A DNA stretch of 64,000 nt from Tragulus kanchil. Taxonomy: Eukaryota > Chordata > Mammalia > Artiodactyla > Tragulidae. Under the pieces are notes generated by a model, which did no database searches, was not told the origin of the DNA, and worked only from the letters and a program-made list of their open reading frames with translations. Shown here piece after piece: positions 23,379 to 34,890 of the stretch. Positions within the stretch are counted from its first letter, which is position 1; the number at the start of each line of letters is the position of its first letter. Location: assembly GCA_022376925.1 (NCBI GenBank), contig JAIOJX010000005.1:15218501-15282500 (forward strand), read 5' to 3'. Both the position numbers and the translations under genes were made by a program.

Positions 23379-25588
23379 CAAAGTTACTAGCAGATACAAC
23401 ACACAGGTGGGTGGAAGCCCCAACAAGGTCAAAGACAATTTCCAAATAAAGGCAATGAAATAAGTAAAAATAAAATTATCAAAACATACAATGGAGGAAA
23501 AATAAGATTATCAATAGAGCTCAGGCATCTCTTAAAAAGGACTTCTTAGATGTCTAGAAATGAAAAATGGAGACACTGAAATGCAAACTCAGCAGAGTGT
23601 GGCTAAGCAGCAGGTAAGGCATGTCAAGAGAGAACAGTGGGGAAAGATCAGAGGAAATAATGACTATCCCTTCACCCCGTGTCCCTCTCTTCTTGTGTCT
23701 CCACTCCCATTTCCAGGAAGACAGATTGTTAATGTCTTCCTAACTGCTATGTCCCATAGAAGCTCTTTAGCTTCTATACTGACCCATTTTTAAAATGGTC
23801 TCTTCCCTTAGATTCCATCATTACATCCTGCTGTTACCTCTTTGCCTCTCTGACTCCCTTGTCTCAGCCCCCTTCATGGATTATCTTCAGTTCATCCCAC
23901 AGACACTGGTTTAACCTTCCACTGTTCATTCCGGGTCTACTTTCAAGACAGGCAACGCACAGCACCCAGCTCTGTATCTCCAGGGGAGAGTCTACAGCCC
24001 TAAATCCTATGAAAACCTTTACAGTGATATCCCCAAAATGCCTCAAATTCAAAATAACCCAAACTGAACTCATTATTACTTGCTACATTCATCCCCCAAG
24101 CCTGTTCCTCCTCTTATATTGCTTATTTTGATTTAATAGCAGCACTGTGATCTCATCTCCTAAGACAGAAAGCTAATATTGCTGACTTCTTTTCCTTGAC
24201 TGAATTCCCATGCTTTCCCTGAGCACATAACTAAACGCTGCCAACTCTCACATATTTCTGAAATATATTTTGTTCTTCACTTCTTTTGCTATTGCTGTGT
24301 TCCCAGGACAGTATCATAATATCCTAACACTCTCCCTTCCTCCAGTCCTACAAACCCTGTACACTTTTACAGTGATCAGATTTGCAGGTTAAAAAGATCA
24401 CTTTAGAAAGAACACTTAACTTCCTGCATAGTAACTGGTGTTTATGTATATCCTTCTCCACAAGGCTTTGAGTCACTAGACTTGGGTATGCAAAGTTACT
24501 AGCAGATACAAAGGGGACCCCAACAAGGTCAAAGACAATTTCCAAATAAAGGCAATGAAATAAGTAAAAATAAAATTATCAAAACATACAATGGAGGAAA
24601 AATAAGATTATCAATAGAGCTCAGGCATCTCTTAAAAAGGACTTCTTAGATGTCTAGAAATGAAAAATGGAGACACTGAAATGCAAACTCAGCAGAGTGT
24701 GGCTAAGCAGCAGGTAAGGCATGTCAAGAGAGAACAGTGGGGAAAGATCAGAGGAAATAATGACTATCCCTTCACCCCGTGTCCCTCTCTTCTTGTGTCT
24801 CCACTCCCATTTCCAGGAAGACAGATTGTTAATGTCTTCCTAACTGCTATGTCCCATAGAAGCTCTTTAGCTTCTATACTGACCCATTTTTAAAATGGTC
24901 TCTTCCCTTAGATTCCATCATTACATCCTGCTGTTACCTCTTTGCCTCTCTGACTCCCTTGTCTCAGCCCCCTTCATGGATTATCTTCAGTTCATCCCAC
25001 AGACACTGGTTTAACCTTCCACTGTTCATTCCGGGTCTACTTTCAAGACAGGCAACGACAGCACCCAGCTCTGTATCTCCAGGGGAGAGTCTACAGCCCT
25101 AAATCCTATGAAAACCTTTACAGTGATATCCCCAAAATGCCTCAAATTCAAAATAACCCAAACTGAACTCATTATTACTTGCTACATTCATCCCCCAAGC
25201 CTGTTCCTCCTCTTATATTGCTTATTTTGATTTAATAGCAGCACTGTGATCTCATCTCCTAAGACAGAAAGCTAATATTGCTGACTTCTTTTCCTTGACT
25301 GAATTCCCATGCTTTCCCTGAGCACATAACTAAACGCTGCCAACTCTCACATATTTCTGAAATATATTTTGTTCTTCACTTCTTTTGCTATTGCTGTGTT
25401 CCCAGGACAGTATCATAATATCCTAACACTCTCCCTTCCTCCAGTCCTACAAACCCTGTACACTTTTACAGTGATCAGATTTGCAGGTTAAAAAGATCAC
25501 TTTAGAAAGAACACTTAACTTCCTGCATAGTAACTGGTGTTTATGTATATCCTTCTCCACAAGGCTTTGAGTCACTAGACTTGGGTAT
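23379..25588. repeat. Tandem duplication 7, offset 1100 bp
   Basis: Copy A 23379-24489, copy B 24490-25588. The start of copy B lacks about 20 bases that copy A has. Confidence 0.95.
24040..24135 (-). repeat. L2-like fragment
   Basis: CCCAAACTGAACTCATTATT and CCCAAGCCTGTTCCTCCTC are typical of L2 LINE antisense. Repeated at about 25140-25234. Confidence 0.5.
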
Positions 25589-25616
25589 TCCCAGCACAGA
25601 ATCTGGAACAAATATA

Positions 25617-25641
25617 CTGAATGAATGAATGAATGAATGAA
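25617..25641. repeat. (AATG)n
   Basis: Five to six tetranucleotide units. Repeated near 26723. Confidence 0.9.
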
Positions 25642-25796
25642 CCATTGCTCTGAGGTTATAAAAAAAAAAAGAGAGATGATTGGGCAGAGTGGGAAACAGG
25701 ATAAAAAGATGTGAAAGTAAAATCATGGTATGAGGAAATCTACTGAATAAAATCATTTTCAGATACAGTATTAGAAGGGAAAATGATCAAACTGTC

Positions 25797-25903
25797 ATGT
25801 GTGTATGTGTCTGTGTGTGTGCATAGACACACACATATATAATTTTGTCAATTAAAAAAAAAAGTGTATCTATCTATACGCACAGACACACACACACACA
25901 CCC
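25797..25903. repeat. GT/AC-rich simple repeat
   Basis: GT-rich run, then its complement-like AC runs about 30 and 85 bases on. Repeated at about 26903-27009. Confidence 0.85.
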
Positions 25904-26287
25904 CCAGAGCTTCTAATAGGGGGATACAGCACAAAACTAAATTCTATTTGAACTCAGAATAAATAAAAAATAAGGACTATTATCATTCTACCATTAAATA
26001 GCTTAACCATATATTGCTCTAACACAAAACCTACACATTCCATGAATCATGAATGCTAGTATTTTCAGTCTCAGGTTTTCATCACTTAGAAATGCACACT
26101 ACTGAAATTAACAGAATGATTTGAAGTGAATATTGTTTTCTTCATAAAAACATGTGTTCTGAATTATAATATGGTGCGTTAATGAATATTGTTTTAAGAC
26201 TTCACTTTACACGTGCTTATACAATAACGGAAGACGGCATTTAGGAGAAATTAAAAAGTAAATACATTATCCTGCCAATTCTCAAAC

Positions 26288-26505
26288 TTTTTTTTCTTTT
26301 TCCCCATCATGCCTCTTTTATTTATATTTATTTTCATCCATCTTTTATTCTTTGGCACGTGTGGGACTCCCATTGCTGTGGCCTCTCTCATTGCAGAGCG
26401 CTGGCCCTGGGCACCTGCGCACATGCGCCCCCACACTCTGAGGCATGTGGGATCTTCCCAGGCCAGGGGTCAAAAGGGTTGCCTCAACTGGTTCTTTTTG
26501 TAGGT
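26288..26505 (-). mobile_element. tRNA-headed SINE, tail type D2, damaged at duplication seam
   Basis: Same element as 27393-27664 but with deletions over the last 100 bases before the seam at 26504, and with no complete head. Confidence 0.82.
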
Positions 26506-27392
26506 TCCCAGGACAGTATCATAATATCCTAACACTCTCCCTTCCTCCAGTCCTACAAACCCTGTACACTTTTACAGTGATCAGATTTGCAGGTTAAAAA
26601 GATCACTTTAGAAAGAACACTTAACTTCCTGCATAGTAACTGGTGTTTATGTATATCCTTCTCCACAAGGCTTTGAGTCACTAGACTTGGGTATTCCCAG
26701 CACAGAATCTGGAACAAATATACTGAATGAATGAATGAATGAATGAACCATTGCTCTGAGGTTATAAAAAAAAAAAGAGAGATGATTGGGCAGAGTGGGA
26801 AACAGGATAAAAAGATGTGAAAGTAAAATCATGGTATGAGGAAATCTACTGAATAAAATCATTTTCAGATACAGTATTAGAAGGGAAAATGATCAAACTG
26901 TCATGTGTGTATGTGTCTGTGTGTGTGCATAGACACACACATATATAATTTTGTCAATTAAAAAAAAAAGTGTATCTATCTATACGCACAGACACACACA
27001 CACACACCCCCAGAGCTTCTAATAGGGGGATACAGCACAAAACTAAATTCTATTTGAACTCAGAATAAATAAAAAATAAGGACTATTATCATTCTACCAT
27101 TAAATAGCTTAACCATATATTGCTCTAACACAAAACCTACACATTCCATGAATCATGAATGCTAGTATTTTCAGTCTCAGGTTTTCATCACTTAGAAATG
27201 CACACTACTGAAATTAACAGAATGATTTGAAGTGAATATTGTTTTCTTCATAAAAACATGTGTTCTGAATTATAATATGGTGCGTTAATGAATATTGTTT
27301 TAAGACTTCACTTTACACGTGCTTATACAATAACGGAAGACGGCATTTAGGAGAAATTAAAAAGTAAATACATTATCCTGCCAATTCTCAAA

Positions 27393-27664
27393 CTTTTTTT
27401 TCTTTTTCCCCATCATGCCTCTTTTATTTATATTTATTTTCATCCATCTTTTATTCTTTGGCACGTGTGGGACTCCCATTGCTGTGGCCTCTCTCATTGC
27501 AGAGCGCTGGCTCTGGGCACATGCGCTCCAGAGCACTGGCTTGTAACTGGACACACCCGTCCAGCTACTCTGAGGCATGTGGGATCTTCCCAGGCCAGGG
27601 GTCAAAAGGGTGCCCCCTGCACTGCAACATGGACTCTTTAACCACTGGACCACCAGGGAAGCCC
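27393..27664 (-). mobile_element. tRNA-headed SINE, tail type D2
   Basis: After the T-run it reads CCCCATCATGCCTCTTTTAT, then the common body and the head ending ACCAGGGAAGCCC. Confidence 0.85.
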
Positions 27665-27775
27665 TCAAATTTTTACATGTTATAGCTTAGCTTAGAAATT
27701 TTTCATATAATGAAGCTATCTGACTAATAACTGCTTTTCATGTAGTGCATTATATGGGTAACAACTAACTTCATT

Positions 27776-27950
27776 CAGTATTTGTGTGTCAGAACTGTGC
27801 CAAGTGATGTATATGTTTTGTCTAGTGTTAGCCTTATTTAACACATGAAGGAACTAAAGATTAAATAAAAGAGGCATCTAATCTACGATCACCCAGCCAC
27901 TGAGAGCAGAATCAGCCATGCCAAAGCTAGTGCTCTAAATCTTGCTTACA
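27776..27950 (-). repeat. MIR
   Basis: ACACATGAAGGAACTAAAG and GATCACCCAGCCACTGAG fit the MIR core in antisense. Confidence 0.6.
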
Positions 27951-28148
27951 CAGCTCTCTACAAGCAGAAAGCAAAAGCTACTGTGGCCTTAACTTGACAA
28001 CTGAGGAAACGGACAGAAGCCAATCTAATCCTGAAAATAAGGCACCGGAGTTATGTTAAGGAGCTGTTTCTTACTATTAAGGTACATTTTTGTTCCTTCC
28101 CACCAGCTCTTTATTTTTATTATTTTAGAATCATTTTTTATTGGCGTA

Positions 28149-28372
28149 TACGGCTTCCCTGGTGGCTCAGATGGTAAAGAATCCGCCTGCCAATGCAGAG
28201 ACACAGGTTAGATCCCTGTGTTAGAAGATTCCCTGGAAGAAGAAATGGCAGCCCACTCCAGTATTTTTGTCTGAAGAATCCCATGGACAGAGTAGTCTGG
28301 TGGGCTACAGTCCATGGGGCTGCAAGAGTCAGACACAACTGAGCAACTAAACAACAACAATGACAACAGTTG
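28149..28372 (+). mobile_element. Bov-tA/Bov-A SINE inserted in an L1
   Basis: Full element from GGCTTCCCTGGTGGCTC to GACACAACTGAGCAACTAAA; flanking L1 bases continue on both sides. Confidence 0.88.
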
Positions 28373-28389
28373 TTTTACAATGTTGTGTT

Positions 28390-28598
28390 AGTTGCTGTTG
28401 CTAAGCTATGACTGACTGTTTGTGACCCCATGGACTGCAGCACGCCAGGCTTCCCTGTCCTTCCCCATCTCCCGGAGTTCACAGAAACTCATGTCCATTG
28501 AGTTGGTAACGCTATGTAACTATCCCATCTTCTGTTGGCCTCTTCTCCTTGTCTTCAATCTTTCCCAGCATCAGGGGCTTTTCCAACTGCCGTATAGT
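28390..28598 (-). mobile_element. BovB 3' end inserted in the same L1
   Basis: CTCATGTCCATTGAGTTGG and CAATCTTTCCCAGCATCAGG are antisense BovB 3'-end words. Confidence 0.82.
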
Positions 28599-28740
28599 TT
28601 CTGCTGTACAGCAAGGTAAACCAGGCAGATGAATACATCTGTCCCCCTTCCTTGGATTTTTCCCACTGAGGTCACCACAGAGCATTAAGCAGAGTTCCCT
28701 GTGCTACACGGTTGGTTCTCATTAGTTATGTATAAGGTAC
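28599..28740 (-). mobile_element. L1 3' end, antisense (host of two nested insertions)
   Basis: CTGCTGTACAGCAAGGTAAA and CAGAGTTCCCTGTGCTACAC. Its other pieces are at about 28125-28148 and 28372-28390. Confidence 0.75.
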
Positions 28741-28749
28741 TTTTCTTAC

Positions 28750-28880
28750 CTTGCATTTTCTTTTGGAGTGAGGCTGACCTCTCCATCGGAAGCAATGTCG
28801 ATCTCGCAGTGCTCAGGCTGAATTCCTATCCCAAAGAGCTGGATGTCCTGAGAGGTATCCGCACCTACCCTGGTGTGATC
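28750..28880 (-). CDS. KIF13A: KIF13A exon e8: FHA domain core, first part
   Basis: A 131 bp exon: 43 codons from DHTRVGADTSQDIQLFGIG to LTPKENA, then two bases AG of an arginine codon. This is the FHA fold of kinesin-3, a protein-binding module; TRVG is the usual start of its first conserved loop and QPEHCEIDI the second strand pair. The acceptor is TTACCAG and the donor GTAAG, both good. A second, damaged copy of most of the exon lies at 29870-29986. This copy is taken as the real one because it is complete and has a donor. It reads DGEVSLTP where I recall DGDITLTP in human, conservative changes. Confidence 0.95.
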
Positions 28881-29166
28881 CTGGTAACAGATTGTTCAAG
28901 AAAGAAACACCTACACTTACAACGAGCTCAGCAAACGTTTCTCACAATCAATCTGAATGACCTAACAGCATGACAACATTAGCTGAATCAAATGGGAGAT
29001 GTGAGATCTGGTGCACTGTGGGTCCAAAGCTTACATTAACACTCTAAATCTAAAATATGCTGAAACGCTCCAGAAGAAACTCTGGTTAACAGTGATTAGC
29101 TATTATTTTAGAACATAAAGAAGTCAGATTTGACAGTAGAATACTGCCAAATTGAGCTCCAATTTT

Positions 29167-29245
29167 AATTTGATGACTTATTATTTATGTGACCATGGCC
29201 AAGCCATCTCACTCGGAGCCATAGTTTCTTTCTTTTTTGTTGTTT
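29167..29245 (+). repeat. MIR core
   Basis: TTATGTGACCATGGCCAAGC then TCTCACTCGGAGCC. Repeated at 30273-30351. Confidence 0.6.
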
Positions 29246-29869
29246 TCAAAACCAGAACAGTATTATTATGATCTGATGATCTTATGATCTCTTTCTCAAG
29301 TTAACGTGAGCTAACAATGAAAGTATTTTGAGAACAGCTGTATAAATTCAAGAACCACTGAAAACAGTTTTATGGAAAGTCATATCTTCAAATATGTACC
29401 TTTTAAAATGGTAACTAATAACTGAGTTGCTAATACCAACTTACAGAGTATCGAGCCTGTGGGCTATACGAGGTACAGACGAGCATGATTCTTAGGTACG
29501 TCAAACCTCAGACACATGAGGACTGTGACTCCTGGGGACTGAGCCCGAGGTGCAGCCCATTTGCCTGTTTTGTGGCTCTAAAGACCATGCAGTCTGCATG
29601 ATAATATTATTTCCCTATTCAACAGAGAAAGTGCAAGGCATGGTCTTCCAAAATTAAGATGTTAGAAACAATTCCTTACCCTTTCATCCTTTCATAAATA
29701 AATAGATCTTAATTAAGTCCATGAGGGGACACTCAATAAGTCAAGGGCTATCTGCATCATACATGTCTCTGGAAAAAGGGAAGTAAAAAGGATGGTAGAA
29801 GCCTGAGGCTCCTTTCTTCACTTCTGGCTTATTCTCTACAGTATTCTGCATCTTCCAAAGTCCCCCATG

Positions 29870-29986
29870 ATTTTCTTTTGGAGTGAGGCTGACCTCTCAT
29901 CGAAAGAGGTCTCAGTGCTCAGGCTGAATTCCTATCCCAAAGAGCTGGATGTCCTGAGAGGTATCCGCACCTACCCTGGTGTGATC
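29870..29986 (-). pseudogene. KIF13A: KIF13A exon e8, truncated duplicate without splice donor
   Basis: A partial copy of e8 displaced 1106 bp. It keeps the acceptor and the first two thirds of the exon perfectly. It then loses bases in the stretch that reads GEIDIASDG in the intact copy, and stops before the last few codons, so there is no GT donor. The damage is confined to the 40-50 bases next to the duplication seam at 29869, as at the other seams. If it were real genomic DNA it would be a non-spliceable exon remnant. The simpler reading is a low-quality fragment end joined without merging. Confidence 0.85.
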
Positions 29987-31277
29987 CTGGTAACAGATTG
30001 TTCAAGAAAGAAACACCTACACTTACAACGAGCTCAGCAAACGTTTCTCACAATCAATCTGAATGACCTAACAGCATGACAACATTAGCTGAATCAAATG
30101 GGAGATGTGAGATCTGGTGCACTGTGGGTCCAAAGCTTACATTAACACTCTAAATCTAAAATATGCTGAAACGCTCCAGAAGAAACTCTGGTTAACAGTG
30201 ATTAGCTATTATTTTAGAACATAAAGAAGTCAGATTTGACAGTAGAATACTGCCAAATTGAGCTCCAATTTTAATTTGATGACTTATTATTTATGTGACC
30301 ATGGCCAAGCCATCTCACTCGGAGCCATAGTTTCTTTCTTTTTTGTTGTTTTCAAAACCAGAACAGTATTATTATGATCTGATGATCTTATGATCTCTTT
30401 CTCAAGTTAACGTGAGCTAACAATGAAAGTATTTTGAGAACAGCTGTATAAATTCAAGAACCACTGAAAACAGTTTTATGGAAAGTCATATCTTCAAATA
30501 TGTACCTTTTAAAATGGTAACTAATAACTGAGTTGCTAATACCAACTTACAGAGTATCGAGCCTGTGGGCTATACGAGGTACAGACGAGCATGATTCTTA
30601 GGTACGCCAAACCTCAGACACATGAGGACTGTGACTCCTGGGGACTGAGCCCGAGGTGCAGCCCATTTGCCTGTTTTGTGGCTCTAAAGACCATGCAGTC
30701 TGCATGATAATATTATTTCCCTATTCAACAGAGAAAGTGCAAGGCATGGTCTTCCAAAATTAAGATGTTAGAAACAATTCCTTACCCTTTCATCCTTTCA
30801 TAAATAAATAGATCTTAATTAAGTCCATGAGGGGACACTCAATAAGTCAAGGGCTATCTGCATCATACATGTCTCTGGAAAAAGGGAAGTAAAAAGGATG
30901 GTAGAAGCCTGAGGCTCCTTTCTTCACTTCTGGCTTATTCTCTACAGTATTCTGCATCTTCACGAGGCAGCTCAGGATCCTTATCAAGAGCCTGAGCACG
31001 GCTGCAGTGACCCCTGCTGTGTGCTCAGTGACACGACCCTGAGGCCAAAGTGCCAAACCCCAAAGGCCACACCCCTCTCCACCCTCGAGGGTGCTTACGG
31101 GACCAAGAGTTACTTCCTGAAGATGCAGGTTTAGAAGGGATGGATAGGGAAGAACATATTTACTTGTAATGAGACCTAAGCTGGACACAAAAAGCAAAAT
31201 CATGGGGACAGGTCCCCAAGTGGGATTGTATATGACAGCAATCAGGATGACAACTATGGATTAATATACTCTCTTAC

Positions 31278-31412
31278 CTTGAGATAATAAACCAGAAGTT
31301 CATTGAGAGCAGGGTCTGCGTTCAGGTTGACTAAGTAGCACTTGCCATCCCCCACCTTGATACCAGAAGTCTCCAGGGAAATCCCCATGCTTTCCAGCTG
31401 CCGCTGCCTCTC
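31278..31412 (-). CDS. KIF13A: KIF13A exon e7: coiled coil into start of FHA region
   Basis: A 135 bp exon of 45 codons in phase 0, from ERQRQLESMGISLETSGIK to NELLVYYLK. It ends the first coiled coil and begins the FHA region, where VNLNADPALNELLVYYL is strongly conserved in KIF13 and KIF1 motors. The acceptor is GTGCGCAG and the donor GTAAGAG. Oddity: the conserved VGDDKCYL reads VGDGKCYL here, a single A-to-G change from aspartate to glycine. The exon lies outside the duplicated tracts, so there is no second copy to test that base against. Confidence 0.95.
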
Positions 31413-31914
31413 CTGCGCACAGAGACACACAGAAGCGGGGAAGCTCTGCTTGTTGCTTGAGTCAGGACGTGTATCCACAGAAAGCTTTAAGTCCCTACTT
31501 CTGGGGACAATGCCAGTGAAATTACACATTCTAGTCGGCTCAACCAAGTTTTACTGAGACCCTAAAACGTGTGACCTCTTGGGTCAACGGCATAGGAGCA
31601 CCCAGCATGAACCAGGGACCCTTCTGCTCCAAAGGAGCTTACCGTCCCATGGGTGGGGATAAGACCACATAGCTAGAAACGAAAGAGGAGACCCCTGAGC
31701 CTTTGAGGAGGACCAACGTCCCGAGGGGCGCCAAAGGAGAGAGATCATGATGGGTGACGAGTCTAGGAGAGGCTTCAGGAAGAGAACACTTTTGAGATGG
31801 TTCTTGAAGCACAAGAAGAATTTCAAGAGGAAGAAATGGGGAGTAACAAGCTAAGGGCAGAGGGAAGTACAGGAGGCACTCTGGGCGCACTGGATGAATG
31901 AGGGTTCAAGAACC

Positions 31915-32450
31915 CCTAGGCCAAGGACCTACCGTCTAGCACAGGGAACCCTGCTATGTGCAGTCTAGATCGGAGGGGAGTTTGGGGGAGAAGGCATACA
32001 TGTACACGTATGGCTGAGTCACTCTGCTGTGTGCCTGAAGCTATCACATCACTGTTAATCAGTTATACTTCAATGTAAAGTAAAAATTATGGTCATTGTG
32101 GGGAGGGAAGACTGGACAAGAGATATAAAAAGAGCAACAAGGAAACCTATACTATCATATGTAATAGAGATTACCACTATGATTAAGCTGTAAGACTAAA
32201 GGAATCTACATGGGGACTAAGCATCAACCTGGGGTGGGGGAAGGGGGAAAAGGGAGGGAGGGCTCAGGGGAGAGGGGTCAGGGATATACCTATGACTGTT
32301 TGGGGATTATGTATACCTGTAAACAAGAAAAGCTGTAAAAACGTATAACAATAACTTCACTGTATACCTGAAGCTAATGCAACATTGTAAAACAAATATA
32401 CCCCAATTTAAAAAAAAGAGAGAGAGAGAGAGAAAAAAAAAAGAACCCCT
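31915..32450 (+). mobile_element. Two successive L1 3' ends
   Basis: First piece ends ATCAGTTATACTTCAATG; second runs from GGAAGACTGGACAAGAG to GCAACATTGTAAAACAAATA with an AG-rich tail. From 31976 on it is repeated by duplication 10. Confidence 0.72.
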
Positions 32451-34141
32451 AGTCAATGTGGGAAAGCAGTGGGAGATGGGGCTAGATGAAGAGGCTGGGT
32501 CCCTTTGGCAGAGGGCCTTGAATTCACTCTAGTTATTCATGAAGTCTTTTTTGTGTTAGGTCCTGATCTAGGAATGGGAATATAAGAGCAAACAAAGCAA
32601 AGCTATTCTTCCATGGAAGCTTATATTCTAGTGGAAGGAGACAGACCAGACCACAATAGACAAGTAAAATACAGAATTTCCAAAGGTGATACGTGCTATG
32701 AAGAAAAATAAAGCAAAGCAGGAGTTACAGAAAGCTAGCTGTGGGCTGGTGGGCTTTACAAGAAACATAAAGCGGAAGGCTAGAGTAGGTTTCAGTTACC
32801 GATTTCCAGCTACCTGACTGGGGCGGTTCTATACCTACAAGTAATCAATGAGATTAAAATGTTCATGAAATGGAGTGGAGAGATTCTTACCTCACACACA
32901 CTCACACATGGGTTGCATGATCAGTCCCTGCTTTTTATTTTATCTCAAGCAAAATTCAAAACAGCATTTTCTAACAAGCCGAATAATCAAACATATTGAA
33001 AAAATTCTAATGTGCTGTATGTTACACATTCTCTGCCAACTAGGTGGCGGCATGGAGTCAGTGAGGAGTTTGGGGGAGAAGGCATACATGTACACGTATG
33101 GCTGAGTCACTCTGCTGTGTGCCTGAAGCTATCACATCACTGTTAATCAGTTATACTTCAATGTAAAGTAAAAATTATGGTCATTGTGGGAGGGAAGACT
33201 GGACAAGAGATATAAAAAGAGCAACAAGGAAACCTATACTATCATATGTAATAGAGATTACCACTATGATTAAGCTGTAAGACTAAAGGAATCTACATGG
33301 GGACTAAGCATCAACCTGGGGTGGGGGAAGGGGGAAAAGGGAGGGAGGGCTCAGGGGAGAGGGGTCAGGGATATACCTATGACTGTTTGGGGATTATGTA
33401 TACCTGTAAACAAGAAAAGCTGTAAAAACGTATAACAATAACTTCACTGTATACCTGAAGCTAATGCAACATTGTAAAACAAATATCCCCCAAATTTAAA
33501 AAAAAGAGAGAGAGAGAGAGAAAAAAAAAAGAACCCCTAGTCAATGTGGGAAAGCAGTGGGAGATGGGGCTAGATGAAGAGGCTGGGTCCCTTTGGCAGA
33601 GGGCCTTGAATTCACTCTAGTTATTCATGAAGTCTTTTTTGTGTTAGGTCCTGATCTAGGAATGGGAATATAAGAGCAAACAAAGCAAAGCTATTCTTCC
33701 ATGGAAGCTTATATTCTAGTGGAAGGAGACAGACCAGACCACAATAGACAAGTAAAATACAGAATTTCCAAAGGTGATACGTGCTATGAAGAAAAATAAA
33801 GCAAAGCAGGAGTTACAGAAAGCTAGCTGTGGGCTGGTGGGCTTTACAAGAAACATAAAGCGGAAGGCTAGAGTAGGTTTCAGTTACCGATTTCCAGCTA
33901 CCTGACTGGGGCGGTTCTATACCTACAAGTAATCAATGAGATTAAAATGTTCATGAAATGGAGTGGAGAGATTCTTACCTCACACACACTCACACATGGG
34001 TTGCATGATCAGTCCCTGCTTTTTATTTTATCTCAAGCAAAATTCAAAACAGCATTTTCTAACAAGCCGAATAATCAAACATATTGAAAAAATTCTAATG
34101 TGCTGTATGTTACACATTCTCTGCCAACTAGGTGGCGGCAT
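31976..34141. repeat. Tandem duplication 10, offset 1088 bp
   Basis: Copy A 31976-33056, copy B about 33066-34141. It begins within an L1 3' end. The unit is the shortest of the series. Confidence 0.95.
32540..32790. repeat. Ancient interspersed repeat, family not named
   Basis: GAAGCTTATATTCTAGTGG and GAGACAGACCAGACCAC recall a common old mammalian repeat, but I cannot name the family. Repeated at about 33628-33878. Confidence 0.4.
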
Positions 34142-34345
34142 GTTTTGCCAGGTGATCTAAAATCACAGAACAGATTTTTGTTTAAATGTGAAAAGCAAGA
34201 CAGAGTAAAGACGCTTCCTATACAAATTCTGTGCTAACACTTCTAGCACACAGGGACCAGGCAGTAGTTGATAAAAAACAATGAAGTCAGGGTCTAAAAC
34301 TGGGTCTTTGTAGGCTACAGTTCAGCAGAAAGAGGTCCCTTCAGA

Positions 34346-34495
34346 CTTTGTTGGGGGTGCTAACCCCAGTCTTAGTCACAGCATGCAGGACCTTTAGTTG
34401 CAACATGGGGGATCCAGTTCCCTGGCCAGGGATGGAAGCCATGCCCCTGCATGGGAAGCAGAGAGTCTTACCCACTGGATCACTAGGGAAATCTC
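34346..34495 (-). mobile_element. Short tRNA-SINE
   Basis: GGGGGTGCTAACCCCAGTC, then head ending GGATCACTAGGGAAATCTC. Repeated at 35455-35604. Confidence 0.78.
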
Positions 34496-34621
34496 TTTCA
34501 GACTTTTTGAGGATGACAAGTAGCTTTACAGAAAAGATGGCAAATGAAGAAGAACCACTATAGCCCAGGGAAGGATATTCAATATCCTTGCGATAAACCA
34601 TAATGGAAAAGACTATGCTAA

Positions 34622-34755
34622 AAAAAGAGTATCTATATGTGCATAACTGAGTCCCTTTGCTCTACAGCAGAGAGTGGCACAACATTGTTAAGTCAACTGT
34701 ACTTTATTTTTTTTTTCAACTGTACTTTAATAAAAAATAAAATTTTTTAAAAAAT
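34622..34755 (+). mobile_element. L1 3' end
   Basis: GAGTCCCTTTGCTCTACAGC then CAACTGTACTTTAATAAAAA. Repeated at 35731-35864. Confidence 0.7.
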
Positions 34756-34779
34756 CACAGTCTTTCAGGCCCAAGTTAC

Positions 34780-34890
34780 CTGTGCAATTTCTTCTGTTTT
34801 CCTCAGCTTCTCTTCCCAAGTCACTGTTAGTTCTTTTATTAGCTTTTCAGACTCTTCGAGCTTCTCTTTCAGTTCAGGGGCCTTCATAGC
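34780..34890 (-). CDS. KIF13A: KIF13A exon e6, copy nearer the 3' side: coiled coil
   Basis: A 111 bp exon of 37 codons in phase 0, from AMKAPELKEKLEESEKLI to KTEEIAQ. It is a charged helical segment forming the first coiled coil after the neck, which in kinesin-3 proteins can fold back on the neck and motor. The acceptor is TTTAAAG and the donor GTAACTT. A second copy of the same exon with both splice sites lies 1109 bp away at 35889-35999, because the exon falls inside one of the tandem duplications. The known protein has this segment once, so one of the two copies is superfluous; the sequence alone does not say which. Confidence 0.93.

Larger units (their letters stand above)
25399..27608. 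repeat. Tandem duplication 8, offset 1106 bp
   Basis: Copy A 25399-26503, copy B 26504-27608. The last 100 bases of copy A, inside a SINE, carry deletions absent from copy B. About 190 bp shared with duplication 7 occur three times. Confidence 0.95.
22500..28749 (-). other. KIF13A intron between e8 and e9
   Basis: Contains a Bov-A2 element (22696-22907), duplications 7 and 8, an L2-like fragment, GT/AC and AATG simple repeats, a MIR (27776-27950) and a nested L1/Bov-tA/BovB cluster (28125-28740). No exon seen. Confidence 0.9.
28756..30960. repeat. Tandem duplication 9, offset 1106 bp (contains most of exon e8)
   Basis: Copy A 28756-29868, copy B 29869-30960. Copy B starts inside exon e8 with damaged sequence and no splice donor. 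One T/C difference lies at about 29507 against 30606. Confidence 0.95.
28881..31277 (-). other. KIF13A intron between e7 and e8
   Basis: Almost entirely duplication 9, including the damaged e8 copy and a MIR core in each half. Confidence 0.9.
31413..34779 (-). other. KIF13A intron between e6 and e7
   Basis: L1 3' ends, an AG-rich simple repeat, an ancient interspersed repeat near 32540-32780 and duplication 10, then the first part of duplication 11. The 31560-31900 stretch has no recognised element. Confidence 0.88.
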
